From: Actinomycetes bacterium
GTDB lineage: Bacteria > Actinomycetota > Acidimicrobiia > Acidimicrobiales > Acidimicrobiaceae
DNA length: 8,657 bases
Direction of reading: 5' to 3'
Assembly (NCBI GenBank): GCA_021819025.1
Contig: JAKASN010000050.1
Location: forward strand, 1 to 8,657
The translations under genes and the position numbers were made by a program. Position 1 is the first letter of the stretch. Every line of letters begins with the position of its first letter. The notes under the pieces are model-generated. The model searched no databases. It saw only the letters and a program-made list of their open reading frames with translations, and was not told the origin of the DNA. Of the stretch, positions 1 through 6,632 are shown one piece after another.

Positions 1-5
1 AAGTA

Positions 6-1262
6 GTGGATGTCAGCTCCGAAAGAGAAGTAGATCTCGACACCAAAGCCAAGCTCTTCAGCTCGGTGAGCTACCGGGTGGCATCGGCCTGGATGCTCCT
101 CGCCGACGGGCTCTATGACCGGGGGATGGCAGAAGGGCTCTCGATAGACGAAGTGCTTGGGACCGTTGAAGTATCGGATATCGACCGTCTCCGGCTGCGC
201 GAGGCCATGGCCGCAGTGGCGGTGGGCCGCATGCATCCCACCCCGGTAAGTCACCCAGTCACGCTTCGCACCATCGCCAGCGAGGATCTCGCCCTGGATG
301 CCGATCCAGAACTGGTGGCGATGATCGAGGAGATCACCGAGTCGGTTTCGGATCGCAGGGAGCGCCGGGCGGAACGCGACTCGAGAGAGCAGAGCGCTGC
401 GGGCTTGGGCGAGGACGAGGAAGATGACGGCGAGTTCATCGCGCCGGAGGACCAAATCCCCGATGGCGATAGCGGCACCTCGTGGCCTGTGGGCGAAGGG
501 GAAGCAGAACCCGCGCCGGAATACCACGGCGACGATGATGGCGAATACGACGCTCCTGAGTTCGATGAGGTGGAGACGAACGCGGAGTCCGTGAAGGTCT
601 CGCCCTTCGCACCGTTCTTTCCCGATATGGAGCTCGATCCCTCGCTGCCTGTCGCTGGCGAGAAGGTCCGCTCCGACATCATCTTGGGCAACTGGGACGA
701 TGCGGCCAGTGCTGAACCCGCTGGGCTCCTTGATGACACGTCCTCGCCTGTAGGCGACACAGAGGGTGCCATAGCGCCCGTGCCAGCCAGCGGGGACGGG
801 TTGGAGATCGCCGCAGCCGACGAGAGCGCCGAGGCGCAATCACCCAAGGTTGCGGCGAGGGGGCCGCTGAGCACCAGGGTTTCGAACTTCCCTGGGCGGC
901 GGAAATACCAGTGCGGGTTCTACTACAAGAACGACGCGGGGGTCTGGAGCGTGGACGAGGATAAGCGCCAGGAGCTGTACGGCAAAGTCTTGGACCATAT
1001 TGGACCCCTGGGACATCTCAGCGAGAGGCGCTGGAAAGAGCTCTTCGATATTACCGTGGCGAAGCAGCTCGGACCCAAGGACTGGTATACGCCGAGCGAG
1101 GAGCTCCTGGAGAGGGTCCAAGCGCGGAGGGCCGAGGACTTCCAGCGGGCGAGGGGCACGTATCGGCCCAGCGGCGGGACGGGTTCGGGCAGCGGGAAGG
1201 GATCTGGCGACGGAAGCTCCCAAGGGCACTCCGGCGGCTATGGCTATGGCAAGCGCGACTGA
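6..1262 (+). CDS. Hypothetical protein with acidic low-complexity middle and Gly/Ser-rich tail
   Basis: I do not recognise a family. As read from GTG at 6 the protein has 418 residues. Residues 1-75 look helical and contain an aromatic/Leu segment (SAWMLLADGLYDRG). Residues 95-130 are charged and probably helical. Residues 131-290 are strongly acidic, rich in Asp, Glu, Pro and Gly, and probably disordered. Residues 295-385 form a second folded-looking block with conserved-looking aromatics (YQCGFYYKNDAGVW, then RRWKELFDI and KDWYTPSEE). The last 30 residues are Gly/Ser/Lys-rich and end in GYGYGKRD. There is no signal peptide or membrane segment, so it is probably cytoplasmic. The frame is open to the left edge and only five bases precede the GTG, so the true start may lie outside the window. 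The two-domain-plus-acidic-linker layout suggests an adaptor or nucleic-acid-associated protein, which is inference only. Confidence 0.72.
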   Translation: MDVSSEREVDLDTKAKLFSSVSYRVASAWMLLADGLYDRGMAEGLSIDEVLGTVEVSDIDRLRLREAMAAVAVGRMHPTPVSHPVTLRTIASEDLALDADPELVAMIEEITESVSDRRERRAERDSREQSAAGLGEDEEDDGEFIAPEDQIPDGDSGTSWPVGEGEAEPAPEYHGDDDGEYDAPEFDEVETNAESVKVSPFAPFFPDMELDPSLPVAGEKVRSDIILGNWDDAASAEPAGLLDDTSSPVGDTEGAIAPVPASGDGLEIAAADESAEAQSPKVAARGPLSTRVSNFPGRRKYQCGFYYKNDAGVWSVDEDKRQELYGKVLDHIGPLGHLSERRWKELFDITVAKQLGPKDWYTPSEELLERVQARRAEDFQRARGTYRPSGGTGSGSGKGSGDGSSQGHSGGYGYGKRD

Positions 1263-1307
1263 ATCGCGGCGCGGCAACCGGTGGGGTGATCCCCGGAATC
1301 GGTGTGA

Positions 1308-1345
1308 CAGAATTACCGAAAACTGCCTGGTCATCGATAATTCTG
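1308..1345. promoter_or_regulatory. Inverted repeat CAGAATTA-N22-TAATTCTG
   Basis: Perfect 8-bp arms lie at 1308-1315 and 1338-1345, separated by 22 bases, in the AT-richest part of the intergenic stretch. The geometry fits an operator bound by a dimeric regulator. A short hairpin (GCCGA-GATT-TCGGC, 1373-1386) follows but has no T-tract, so it is at best a weak terminator for the upstream gene. The role is not known. Confidence 0.35.
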
Positions 1346-1463
1346 AACTTTCTTTCCAGAAATGTCATCGAAGCCGAGATTTCGGCCTAACTGCATGTTC
1401 GTGGCGGCGCTGCGGCGGGGTTCGCGGCGCGCGCATACTTATCGGACATGAATTCACGACGGG

Positions 1464-1476
1464 GGGAGGCGAGATG
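1464..1476 (+). promoter_or_regulatory. Alternative ribosome binding site and upstream in-frame ATG of the lipoprotein gene
   Basis: GGGAGG at 1464-1469 lies four bases before an ATG at 1474. That ATG is in the same frame as the lipoprotein start at 1612 and no stop lies between. Initiation here would add 46 residues (beginning MRAMKPMSMISLRT) in front of the signal peptide. This would be an unusually long N-region, so 1612 is preferred. Initiation at 1474 would, however, send ribosomes straight through the stem-loop at 1527-1582, so the pair could act as a leader-type control. I see no convincing -10/-35 pair between 1263 and 1463. Confidence 0.35.
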
Positions 1477-1526
1477 AGGGCGATGAAACCGATGTCCATG
1501 ATCTCGTTGCGCACCCGTTCACATAT

Positions 1527-1582
1527 CTTCGACCGGGGCCATCGACACCGCGATACCCACGGCACCAACGCCCCGGTCGAAG
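1527..1582 (+). promoter_or_regulatory. 13-bp perfect stem-loop in the leader of the lipoprotein operon
   Basis: CTTCGACCGGGGC at 1527-1539 is the exact reverse complement of GCCCCGGTCGAAG at 1570-1582, with a 30-base loop. The downstream arm ends 18 bases before the ribosome binding site AAGGAG (1601-1606). There is no T-run after it, so it is not a typical intrinsic terminator. An RNA control element, an mRNA-stabilising hairpin or a protein-binding palindrome are all possible. Confidence 0.55.
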
Positions 1583-1611
1583 TCTCTACCACGACACAAG
1601 AAGGAGTCAGC

Positions 1612-2484
1612 ATGGGCGATGCCAACACACAACCGAGGGGCATTCATAACATGAGACCAGCAACCAAGTTGATCGCCGCAGCAGTCATCTCGGCGTTTGG
1701 GCTGGCCGCATGTGGTGCAAGCGGTACCAAGGTATCGAGCGCAACCACGGTCGCGGCCAATGGCACCCTCGCGACGAAGAACTCCCCTGTCGGGTTCAAT
1801 GCCGCCAGGACCGCATTCAACCTTCCCCACAAGCTCGGGTTGCTCCCATCTGACGAGCTGGCGCTCGCCAAGTCGGATTCCGCTTATGCGGCGGGGCTGG
1901 CGAATCTGGGTGACTGGGTGCAGTCGAGCGAGAAACTCATCAGCGCCAGCGGGTCTGCCGCACACCCAGCTACGCAATCCCCCACTTGGTATTACGTCGG
2001 AGCAACCACAGGATTGGGTTCTTCGGCGGTAGTTGACGTCAAGAACACCGAGACGGGGTGGAATTCCATAATCGTCTCCTTTTACGGGGCGAAGTCGCTC
2101 AAGGTGCTTCGCTCGACCGCGGTGCCGATCAACGACAGCAAGCTCAATGTCCTCATCTCAACTGCTGGGCATTTTGCAAAAGGCGCGGTGCCAGGAGGCG
2201 GATATCAGCTCGTGGCACCGGGCAACCTGGAGATCCAGGCCGCGCCAGTGGGATTCCTCTACATCGGAGTAAGCGTCAAAGACCCCGCCTTCTGTGTTCC
2301 CATGCCGTATGCGTACCTCGCCTCGAACAAGGTGGCAACGCCGAATGGGATGCCGGTGATGACCGCGGGGCCGTCGACGGTGTTCGCCCTTTCCATTCCT
2401 GCAGTGGGGCAAGCAACTCAGCCAGCAGGCGCGAGCGCGAGTCTTTACGACCGAGGCGTCGCATCGTGCGCGACTTTCAAGTAG
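1612..2484 (+). CDS. Secreted lipoprotein of unknown function
   Basis: This encodes a 290-residue exported lipoprotein. The basic N-region is followed by a hydrophobic stretch and a lipobox L31-A32-A33-C34 (LIAAAVISAFGLAAC). Cys34 should be lipidated by the prolipoprotein transferase and become the mature N-terminus on the outer face of the membrane. A Ser/Thr/Ala-rich linker follows, then a globular domain of about 230 residues with no motif I recognise. Two further cysteines (C228 and C286, the latter four residues from the end) could form a disulfide. The start at 1612 is chosen because AAGGAG (1601-1606) sits five bases before it. ATG at 1651, directly before the signal peptide, has no such site, and ATG at 1474 is an in-frame alternative. 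The gene is first in a probable three-gene operon, 73 bp upstream of the large secreted protein, which suggests a shared role at the cell surface. Confidence 0.85.
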   Translation: MGDANTQPRGIHNMRPATKLIAAAVISAFGLAACGASGTKVSSATTVAANGTLATKNSPVGFNAARTAFNLPHKLGLLPSDELALAKSDSAYAAGLANLGDWVQSSEKLISASGSAAHPATQSPTWYYVGATTGLGSSAVVDVKNTETGWNSIIVSFYGAKSLKVLRSTAVPINDSKLNVLISTAGHFAKGAVPGGGYQLVAPGNLEIQAAPVGFLYIGVSVKDPAFCVPMPYAYLASNKVATPNGMPVMTAGPSTVFALSIPAVGQATQPAGASASLYDRGVASCATFK

Positions 2485-2557
2485 CGGCGCACGTGGCATA
2501 TGTATCAGCAGGGCCTTGATGCCTGACGTGGGAATCTGAGAAGACAGGAGCAGAGAG

Positions 2558-4576
2558 ATGCAGAACGACCAAGACAACTTGATCAAGCGGACGACCGGGC
2601 GGCTTTGGCGCAGGATCGGGCTGCTGGGCACAACCCTGGCCATGCTGGCCGCGACGTTTGCCGTCTCGGCACCCGCTTCCGCCGCCGTGCCAGTTCAGTT
2701 GGGGGCCCTTTCTACCTGGAACACAAGCGCCGTCTCAGTGGGATCTGGTAACGGACAATGGCAAATAGTGAATGGAGATACATGGCAATACCAGGGAACC
2801 GGAACGACCCAATCTGGATACCAGCAGGTGCACTCCCAAAGCGTGACAGTAAGTCCAGGAGCAACCTACACATTGTCGGGAGCAATTAACGCAACCAATA
2901 TTACATCTGCATCATATGTAGATTTTCAAATACTCGACCCCGGATGGACGACGAGTTACCTCATGGTTAGCCAATCCGTGGGAACATCGGGGTCCGTCTC
3001 GGGAACCGTCACCATCCCATCAGGCGTGACACAGGTGATTGTGGCGGCGCAGCTAGGAAACCCGGACGTTCTAGCAGGAACACCGGTTACCTTCTCGCAA
3101 ATCCAGCTAGCTCCGGGGATCGTCGGCGCTTTGAACGCGCAGGCTCCAGGGATCCAGAGCGTGCAGATGTACCCGCACAACGTCTGGTGGCTTAACACCC
3201 CGACAGAATACAGCGTGACGCTCGCGCCCGCTTCGACGCCAGCAGTTGCGAATCAGCAGCTCAGTACCGTAACGACATCCAAGACGGTAAATACCACGCC
3301 AATTTATGGTCCGCCGCCGATCACGGGATACAACCAGGGCACGCCGATCTACGGTGCGGCGCCTATAACGGGATGGAACACTGCGGTGGAGCTCGGCGGG
3401 TACAACTGGGGGCAAAACGGGAGCTACTGGGGAGTTACGAGCTGGTACCAGGAGACCCTGCCGCAGGTCGATATCGCGCCGGCTGGATCGATTTTCGTTC
3501 GCTCCTGGGCCGTCGAGATGCACGGGTACAACAATAACCAGGTGTACATCGTGTGGAACGTACCGAACTACGGCTGGATCGCCAGCTACGGCTGGATCGC
3601 GTGGTACAAGACGGTAAATACCACGCCAATTTATGGTCCGCCGCCGATCACGGGATACAACCAGGGCACGCCGATCTACGGTGCGGCGCCTATAACGGGA
3701 TGGAATACGACCCAGGTGCCGGTGGTCACCACGGTCACGGCCCGGAACATCACCGTCACCGGCGAGACTTACCAAGGGGCGAACGCGAGCGTCGAGAACA
3801 CCACGACCGGACAGGTGATTCAGCAGGGGACATGCCCGGCGAGCGCCAACCCCGTGATCGACCCGATGGGCGCACCAGTGGCGACTCAGGTGCAGACAGG
3901 GTGGAATACCGCCCAGGGGGCTCCTATCTGGGGCGAGGCACTCAGTTCAGTGCAGGTCCTCGGCGGATACAAGGCGGTCACCGAAGAGCACTGGGTTCAA
4001 GTACAGGTCTGGGGCTGGTTCTGGAACCCGAACCCGTGGGGGTCAGAAATGCAGTGGCAGTTGCAACCCTATTCCGTACAGGTGCCATGGTACTACACGC
4101 AGCAGGTCTGGTCGTGGCAGATCACCGGGTACAAGACGGTGAATACTACGCCGGTTTACACGACGGAGTGGAGCACGCCACCGAACCCGGCATTCCCCAA
4201 CTACTCCGGCGATCCGCTAGAGTACGGCCCCTTCTTCACGGGGCTGGGGATCTGCAACGTGAACCCCAACAACATGCCGACCGACACCTATGCTCAGTGG
4301 GCCTATGCGAAGCAGAGCGCGCAGCTCATCCTGCAACCGTCCTGGTCGGCAAACGTGAGCTACAACCAGGTGACCACGGTGGTATCTGGCGGGACCGCGA
4401 CATCTTCCTACACGCCCGGTACCACGAGCTCGTCGGTGCCGGTAACACAGCAGGTCCTCATGACCGGGACGCCGTATGCTGCGCCAGCGATGGCGATCAA
4501 GTACATCACATCTGAGGTCTGCGCAGTGCAGAATGGGCAGACCTACTGCCCGACGCCACCAACTACAGGAGGTTGA
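2558..4576 (+). CDS. Large secreted Trp/Tyr/Asn-rich repeat protein with jelly-roll-like N-terminal domain
   Basis: The product has 672 residues. A Sec-type signal peptide (R18-R19, hydrophobic core 20-36, probable cleavage after A42 in ASA-AVP) shows export. Residues 44-187 are rich in beta-type Ser/Thr/Val segments and include TYTLSGAIN and VTFSQIQLAPG, which recalls carbohydrate-binding jelly-roll modules; this is judged from pattern only. Residues 242-274 and 351-383 are identical 33-residue repeats built from two units of T-P-I-Y-G-x2-P-I-T-G-[YW]-N. A third degenerate copy (KTVNTTPVY) starts at 526. Residues 485-520 hold eight Trp in 36 residues. Four cysteines occur late (the first is C426, two near the end). 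There is no LPXTG motif and no C-terminal membrane anchor. AGGAG (2546-2550) lies seven bases before the ATG. It sits between a lipoprotein gene and a tightly linked cytoplasmic gene. An adhesin, matrix or surface-layer component is plausible but unproven. Confidence 0.9.
   Translation: MQNDQDNLIKRTTGRLWRRIGLLGTTLAMLAATFAVSAPASAAVPVQLGALSTWNTSAVSVGSGNGQWQIVNGDTWQYQGTGTTQSGYQQVHSQSVTVSPGATYTLSGAINATNITSASYVDFQILDPGWTTSYLMVSQSVGTSGSVSGTVTIPSGVTQVIVAAQLGNPDVLAGTPVTFSQIQLAPGIVGALNAQAPGIQSVQMYPHNVWWLNTPTEYSVTLAPASTPAVANQQLSTVTTSKTVNTTPIYGPPPITGYNQGTPIYGAAPITGWNTAVELGGYNWGQNGSYWGVTSWYQETLPQVDIAPAGSIFVRSWAVEMHGYNNNQVYIVWNVPNYGWIASYGWIAWYKTVNTTPIYGPPPITGYNQGTPIYGAAPITGWNTTQVPVVTTVTARNITVTGETYQGANASVENTTTGQVIQQGTCPASANPVIDPMGAPVATQVQTGWNTAQGAPIWGEALSSVQVLGGYKAVTEEHWVQVQVWGWFWNPNPWGSEMQWQLQPYSVQVPWYYTQQVWSWQITGYKTVNTTPVYTTEWSTPPNPAFPNYSGDPLEYGPFFTGLGICNVNPNNMPTDTYAQWAYAKQSAQLILQPSWSANVSYNQVTTVVSGGTATSSYTPGTTSSSVPVTQQVLMTGTPYAAPAMAIKYITSEVCAVQNGQTYCPTPPTTGG
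3280..3378 (+). repeat. 99-bp exact direct repeat, copy 1
   Basis: This stretch is identical base for base to 3607-3705. It encodes residues 242-274 of the secreted protein. The copies start 327 bp (109 codons) apart, so the frame is kept. Each copy is itself an imperfect tandem of two related units encoding TPIYGPPPITGYN and TPIYGAAPITGWN. Identity even at third codon positions points to recent duplication or ongoing gene conversion. Confidence 0.97.
3569..3604 (+). repeat. 18-bp tandem repeat encoding YGWIAxYGWIAW
   Basis: Two adjacent 18-base units (3569-3586 and 3587-3604) share their first 14 bases, TACGGCTGGATCGC. They encode an aromatic tandem directly in front of the second 99-bp repeat copy, another sign of local duplication in this gene. 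Confidence 0.8.
3607..3705 (+). repeat. 99-bp exact direct repeat, copy 2
   Basis: This is the second identical copy of the repeat at 3280-3378 and encodes residues 351-383. The match ends where AACACT of copy 1 becomes AATACG here. Confidence 0.97.
4133..4159 (+). repeat. Degenerate third copy of the repeat start (KTVNTTPVY)
   Basis: The 27 bases resemble the first 27 codon-aligned bases of the 99-bp repeat with a few, mostly silent, changes, and encode KTVNTTPVY against KTVNTTPIY. The similarity then stops. The 175-codon distance from copy 2 is not the 109-codon spacing of copies 1 and 2. It is probably an older copy, which shows how identical the two full copies still are by comparison. 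Confidence 0.75.
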
Positions 4577-4577
4577 A

Positions 4578-5282
4578 ATGACTGACGGGATCAATGAAGA
4601 GATGGAAGAGGCGCTGATCGGCACTGTCGTTGAAGAGCGGGACGCATCGAGGGACAAGCTGAGTGACGCAGGGATTCCGGTCATTGACGGGGCGCAGGAA
4701 AAGCCAGATGAAAAGCCAGCCGCCTATCGTCACCGCGTGGCAAAGCCGGAACTCTGGGAGGACCTCTTCCAGATCGGGGTTGACGTCCTCGCGGATGACA
4801 ACATGGGACGGATGATCGTCGGCGTGCGGTACGAGGGCGAGGTCGACTGGTACTGGCAATGGGGGCAAGAGAGGTACAGCGCGATGTACGCCAAAGTCGA
4901 GAATGGCGCTGCTCCGCCTATGTCGTGGGAGGCGCTGCATTGCTTCGTGGCCTCTTACGCATGGATAGATCGGAAGTTCCGCAATGCCTTGAGCGTCCCC
5001 TGCTGGATTCTTCATCCCGACGCGGTGGAGCTTGTGGTGATGCTCTATCTGGGTCGCAAATCCTACGAAGAGCATCGTGTCACCGCGGGAGTGGGGGCAG
5101 TTGGTGAGCACCTCGAGTTCTTGAACCTCAGGGATAGAGTAGCCGACGAGATCGTCGAGGTTCTCCATCAGTGCGAGATCAAAGAGGGACCCTACTACGG
5201 CGAGTCCGAGGTCGGGGAGCTGTGGGTACTGCATCGAGGCGACCGTTTTCTTTGCGCGCATTCGGGCAGTTTGAATATCTGA
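4578..5282 (+). CDS. Hypothetical cytoplasmic protein, last gene of the envelope operon
   Basis: The product has 234 residues and belongs to no family I recognise. The first 60 residues are acidic and polar. The rest looks globular, with an aromatic patch (VDWYWQWGQERY, near residue 90) and a region with Trp, Cys and His (WEALHCFVASYAWIDRKF). There is no signal peptide or membrane helix. ATG at 4578 is preferred over an in-frame ATG at 4476 because AGGAGG (4567-4572) lies five bases before it, inside the last codons of the secreted-protein gene, whose stop is 4574-4576. The single base between the two genes implies translational coupling and similar expression. A chaperone, regulator or immunity-type partner for the exported proteins would fit the context but is only inference. 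The stop overlaps a possible -35 element for the next gene. Confidence 0.85.
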   Translation: MTDGINEEMEEALIGTVVEERDASRDKLSDAGIPVIDGAQEKPDEKPAAYRHRVAKPELWEDLFQIGVDVLADDNMGRMIVGVRYEGEVDWYWQWGQERYSAMYAKVENGAAPPMSWEALHCFVASYAWIDRKFRNALSVPCWILHPDAVELVVMLYLGRKSYEEHRVTAGVGAVGEHLEFLNLRDRVADEIVEVLHQCEIKEGPYYGESEVGELWVLHRGDRFLCAHSGSLNI

Positions 5283-5326
5283 CCAGTTTGCCGTGAATCA
5301 CGTTACGATTTGATCGTGGCGATCAA
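5279..5326 (+). promoter_or_regulatory. Promoter-like region with two palindromes flanking the -10, for a leaderless HEPN gene
   Basis: CTGACC (5279-5284) and TACGAT (5304-5309) form a possible -35/-10 pair with 19-bp spacing. Transcription would then start near 5316, exactly at the GTG, and no Shine-Dalgarno sequence is present, so a leaderless mRNA is likely. Two palindromes bracket the -10: CGTGA-A-TCACG (5292-5302) and TTGATCG-TGG-CGATCAA (5310-5326, perfect 7-bp arms). The second spans the start codon. A repressor bound there would block initiation, and the hairpin could also hide the start in RNA. Confidence 0.5.
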
Positions 5327-6377
5327 TTTCGCGGATTTCGAATACGTCTGGCCGCGCGACCCGCTCGTCAGGGAGCTCTCCGCGTTGCTCATCGCCAGCG
5401 ACGTCGACAAGCGCGCCGAACAGCTCTTCGCAGAAGCATTCGGACCGCGTGCTCTGAGGACACTCGCCGCGATGCGGTCGCCCGAGGAGGTACGAGCGCT
5501 TGTTGGCGAGGTCCTCCATGCCTTTCACGTTCTGCCGACGAGCGCCGGTGGTGCGCCGTACTTCGCTGAGCGAAAAGGGGGTCAACTCGGACCGCCAGTT
5601 GACGCATGGGGGCTGTCGGCGATGTTGCATGAGTACGTCGAGCAGCTCCGCATTCTCGGATACTTTGAGGAAGCGGCTCCGGACTCGTCGCGACACGGTC
5701 CCCTCGGGGGTCAGCAACTCGACTTCATCCTCCTTCGACGGCTCGGCGTCAATCGCCTCTGGACAGGTTTTGACCCGAGTTCATGGGACGACGCTTGGAG
5801 TGCAGACCTGGCCTTTTCGGTAATCGAGGTGCTCGACGATCTCATTTCTCGTCCCCGGCTTACCCTGCGCAACGGCGACGAGCGTCGATTCCGCGACTTT
5901 GACCGTGAGACGGGCCAGGCGCTCTTCCGAGCGTGGGTCAACGCGCGCTTGGCCTCGTCGCTTCTGTCCTACCGCATGGCCGACAGTGGTGAGGACGCCG
6001 GACGGATCGTGGTCGCCTCGAGGACTGAGGAGGACGAGTACCTCGACACTCAAGCCGCAAATGATCACCACGGCGTAGGCAGCGAAGTCCGCCACGCAAT
6101 CGCGCTCTTCCGACACCGCGAGCCAACGCGAGAGATGCGGCGATCGGCGCTGGCTGCCCTGGCTCGGGTGCTCGAAGCTCGACGCACCTTGATTGTTAAG
6201 GAATTCCTATCGAAGGACGAGTCGGCTTTGTTCCACATCGCAAATGCGTTCGACATCCGTCACAATAAAGCCGACCAGCACCCCGACTACGACGACGCGT
6301 ATCTCGAGTGGCTATTCCGCTGGTATCTGGCGACGGTCGAGCTGACCGACAAGCTCATCGACCAGCAAGGCAGATGA
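5316..6377 (+). CDS. HEPN-domain protein, candidate defence or abortive-infection RNase
   Basis: This is a 353-residue, mostly helical cytoplasmic protein. Near the C-terminus (residues 315-322 from GTG 5316) lies RHNKADQH, an R-x6-H motif of the kind that forms the catalytic site of HEPN ribonucleases. It is followed by an aromatic helix (YLEWLFRWYLATVELTDKL) typical of the C-terminal part of Abi-like HEPN proteins. The first 300 residues match nothing I can name. GTG at 5316 is chosen over TTG at 5310 because it fits a leaderless transcript. The stop overlaps the ATG of a short downstream frame (ATGA), so a partner gene was probably co-translated. The nearby restriction-modification module supports a defence role. 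Known HEPN proteins of this kind cleave RNA when activated, but cleavage here is inferred from the motif alone. A non-catalytic HEPN adaptor is the alternative. Confidence 0.75.
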   Translation: MAINFADFEYVWPRDPLVRELSALLIASDVDKRAEQLFAEAFGPRALRTLAAMRSPEEVRALVGEVLHAFHVLPTSAGGAPYFAERKGGQLGPPVDAWGLSAMLHEYVEQLRILGYFEEAAPDSSRHGPLGGQQLDFILLRRLGVNRLWTGFDPSSWDDAWSADLAFSVIEVLDDLISRPRLTLRNGDERRFRDFDRETGQALFRAWVNARLASSLLSYRMADSGEDAGRIVVASRTEEDEYLDTQAANDHHGVGSEVRHAIALFRHREPTREMRRSALAALARVLEARRTLIVKEFLSKDESALFHIANAFDIRHNKADQHPDYDDAYLEWLFRWYLATVELTDKLIDQQGR

Positions 6378-6454
6378 GCTCCGGAGGTCGTTGGCAGAAC
6401 ATAATGATGGATCTTGACCTGGGCATTTATGAAGGGCTTTTCGCGAACAAGTGA
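6374..6454 (+). pseudogene. Truncated partner gene coupled to the HEPN gene (26-residue N-terminal stub)
   Basis: ATG at 6374 overlaps the HEPN stop as ATGA and opens a frame of 26 codons ending in TGA at 6452. The peptide contains DLDLGIYEGLF, which recalls the N-terminal segment of some defence-linked DEAD/DEAH helicases (a D-L-x-x-G-[IL]-Y-E-x-L pattern); this comparison is from memory and weak. Beyond the stop the sequence becomes AT-richer and no frame continues in a recognisable way. It is probably the left end of a larger gene cut off by a rearrangement. A genuine tiny peptide is the alternative. Confidence 0.45.
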
Positions 6455-6632
6455 CGCGACATCATTTTTTGTTGATACCAGATGCTTTCTAAAGGCTCTC
6501 TTTTGGTTACACGTAAGTCCCATAGTTAGAAGGCAGACCAACTCACTCCACGGTCACCTCGCCAAAGGTGGGCGCAAGCGACTGTCAGCAATCTCACAAA
6601 GCACCGTTCAAGTTCAGCATCTCGGCCCAGCT
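6455..6632. other. AT-richer junction without recognisable genes, coding strand switches here
   Basis: The first 90 or so bases are clearly poorer in G+C than the flanks and contain T- and A-rich runs. Plus-strand genes end to the left and minus-strand genes end to the right, so this is a convergent junction. Long plus frames crossing it (for example from 6414) have poor codon character and overlap the restriction gene antisense. I see no clear terminator hairpin, no transposon ends and no target-site duplication. It may be the scar of the event that removed the partner gene's body. Confidence 0.4.

Noticed and set aside
1000..1473. Long upstream extension of the lipoprotein frame
   Set aside because: It overlaps the end of the first gene in another frame, has no ribosome binding site and would bury the signal peptide more than 200 residues inside the protein.
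2609..2630. Tat signal in the secreted protein (R18-R19 before the hydrophobic core)
   Set aside because: The residues after the arginine pair (IGLL) do not fit the S-R-R-x-F-L-K consensus; an ordinary Sec signal is sufficient.
3280..3705. CRISPR or iteron array
   Set aside because: The 99-bp repeats are in-frame coding sequence with only two full copies, and no short repeat-spacer pattern, cas gene or replication gene is present.
3553..4515. A 320-codon plus-strand frame inside the secreted-protein gene
   Set aside because: It lies in the +1 frame of the repeat gene; its length reflects GC-rich codon bias, and it has no ribosome binding site or start context.
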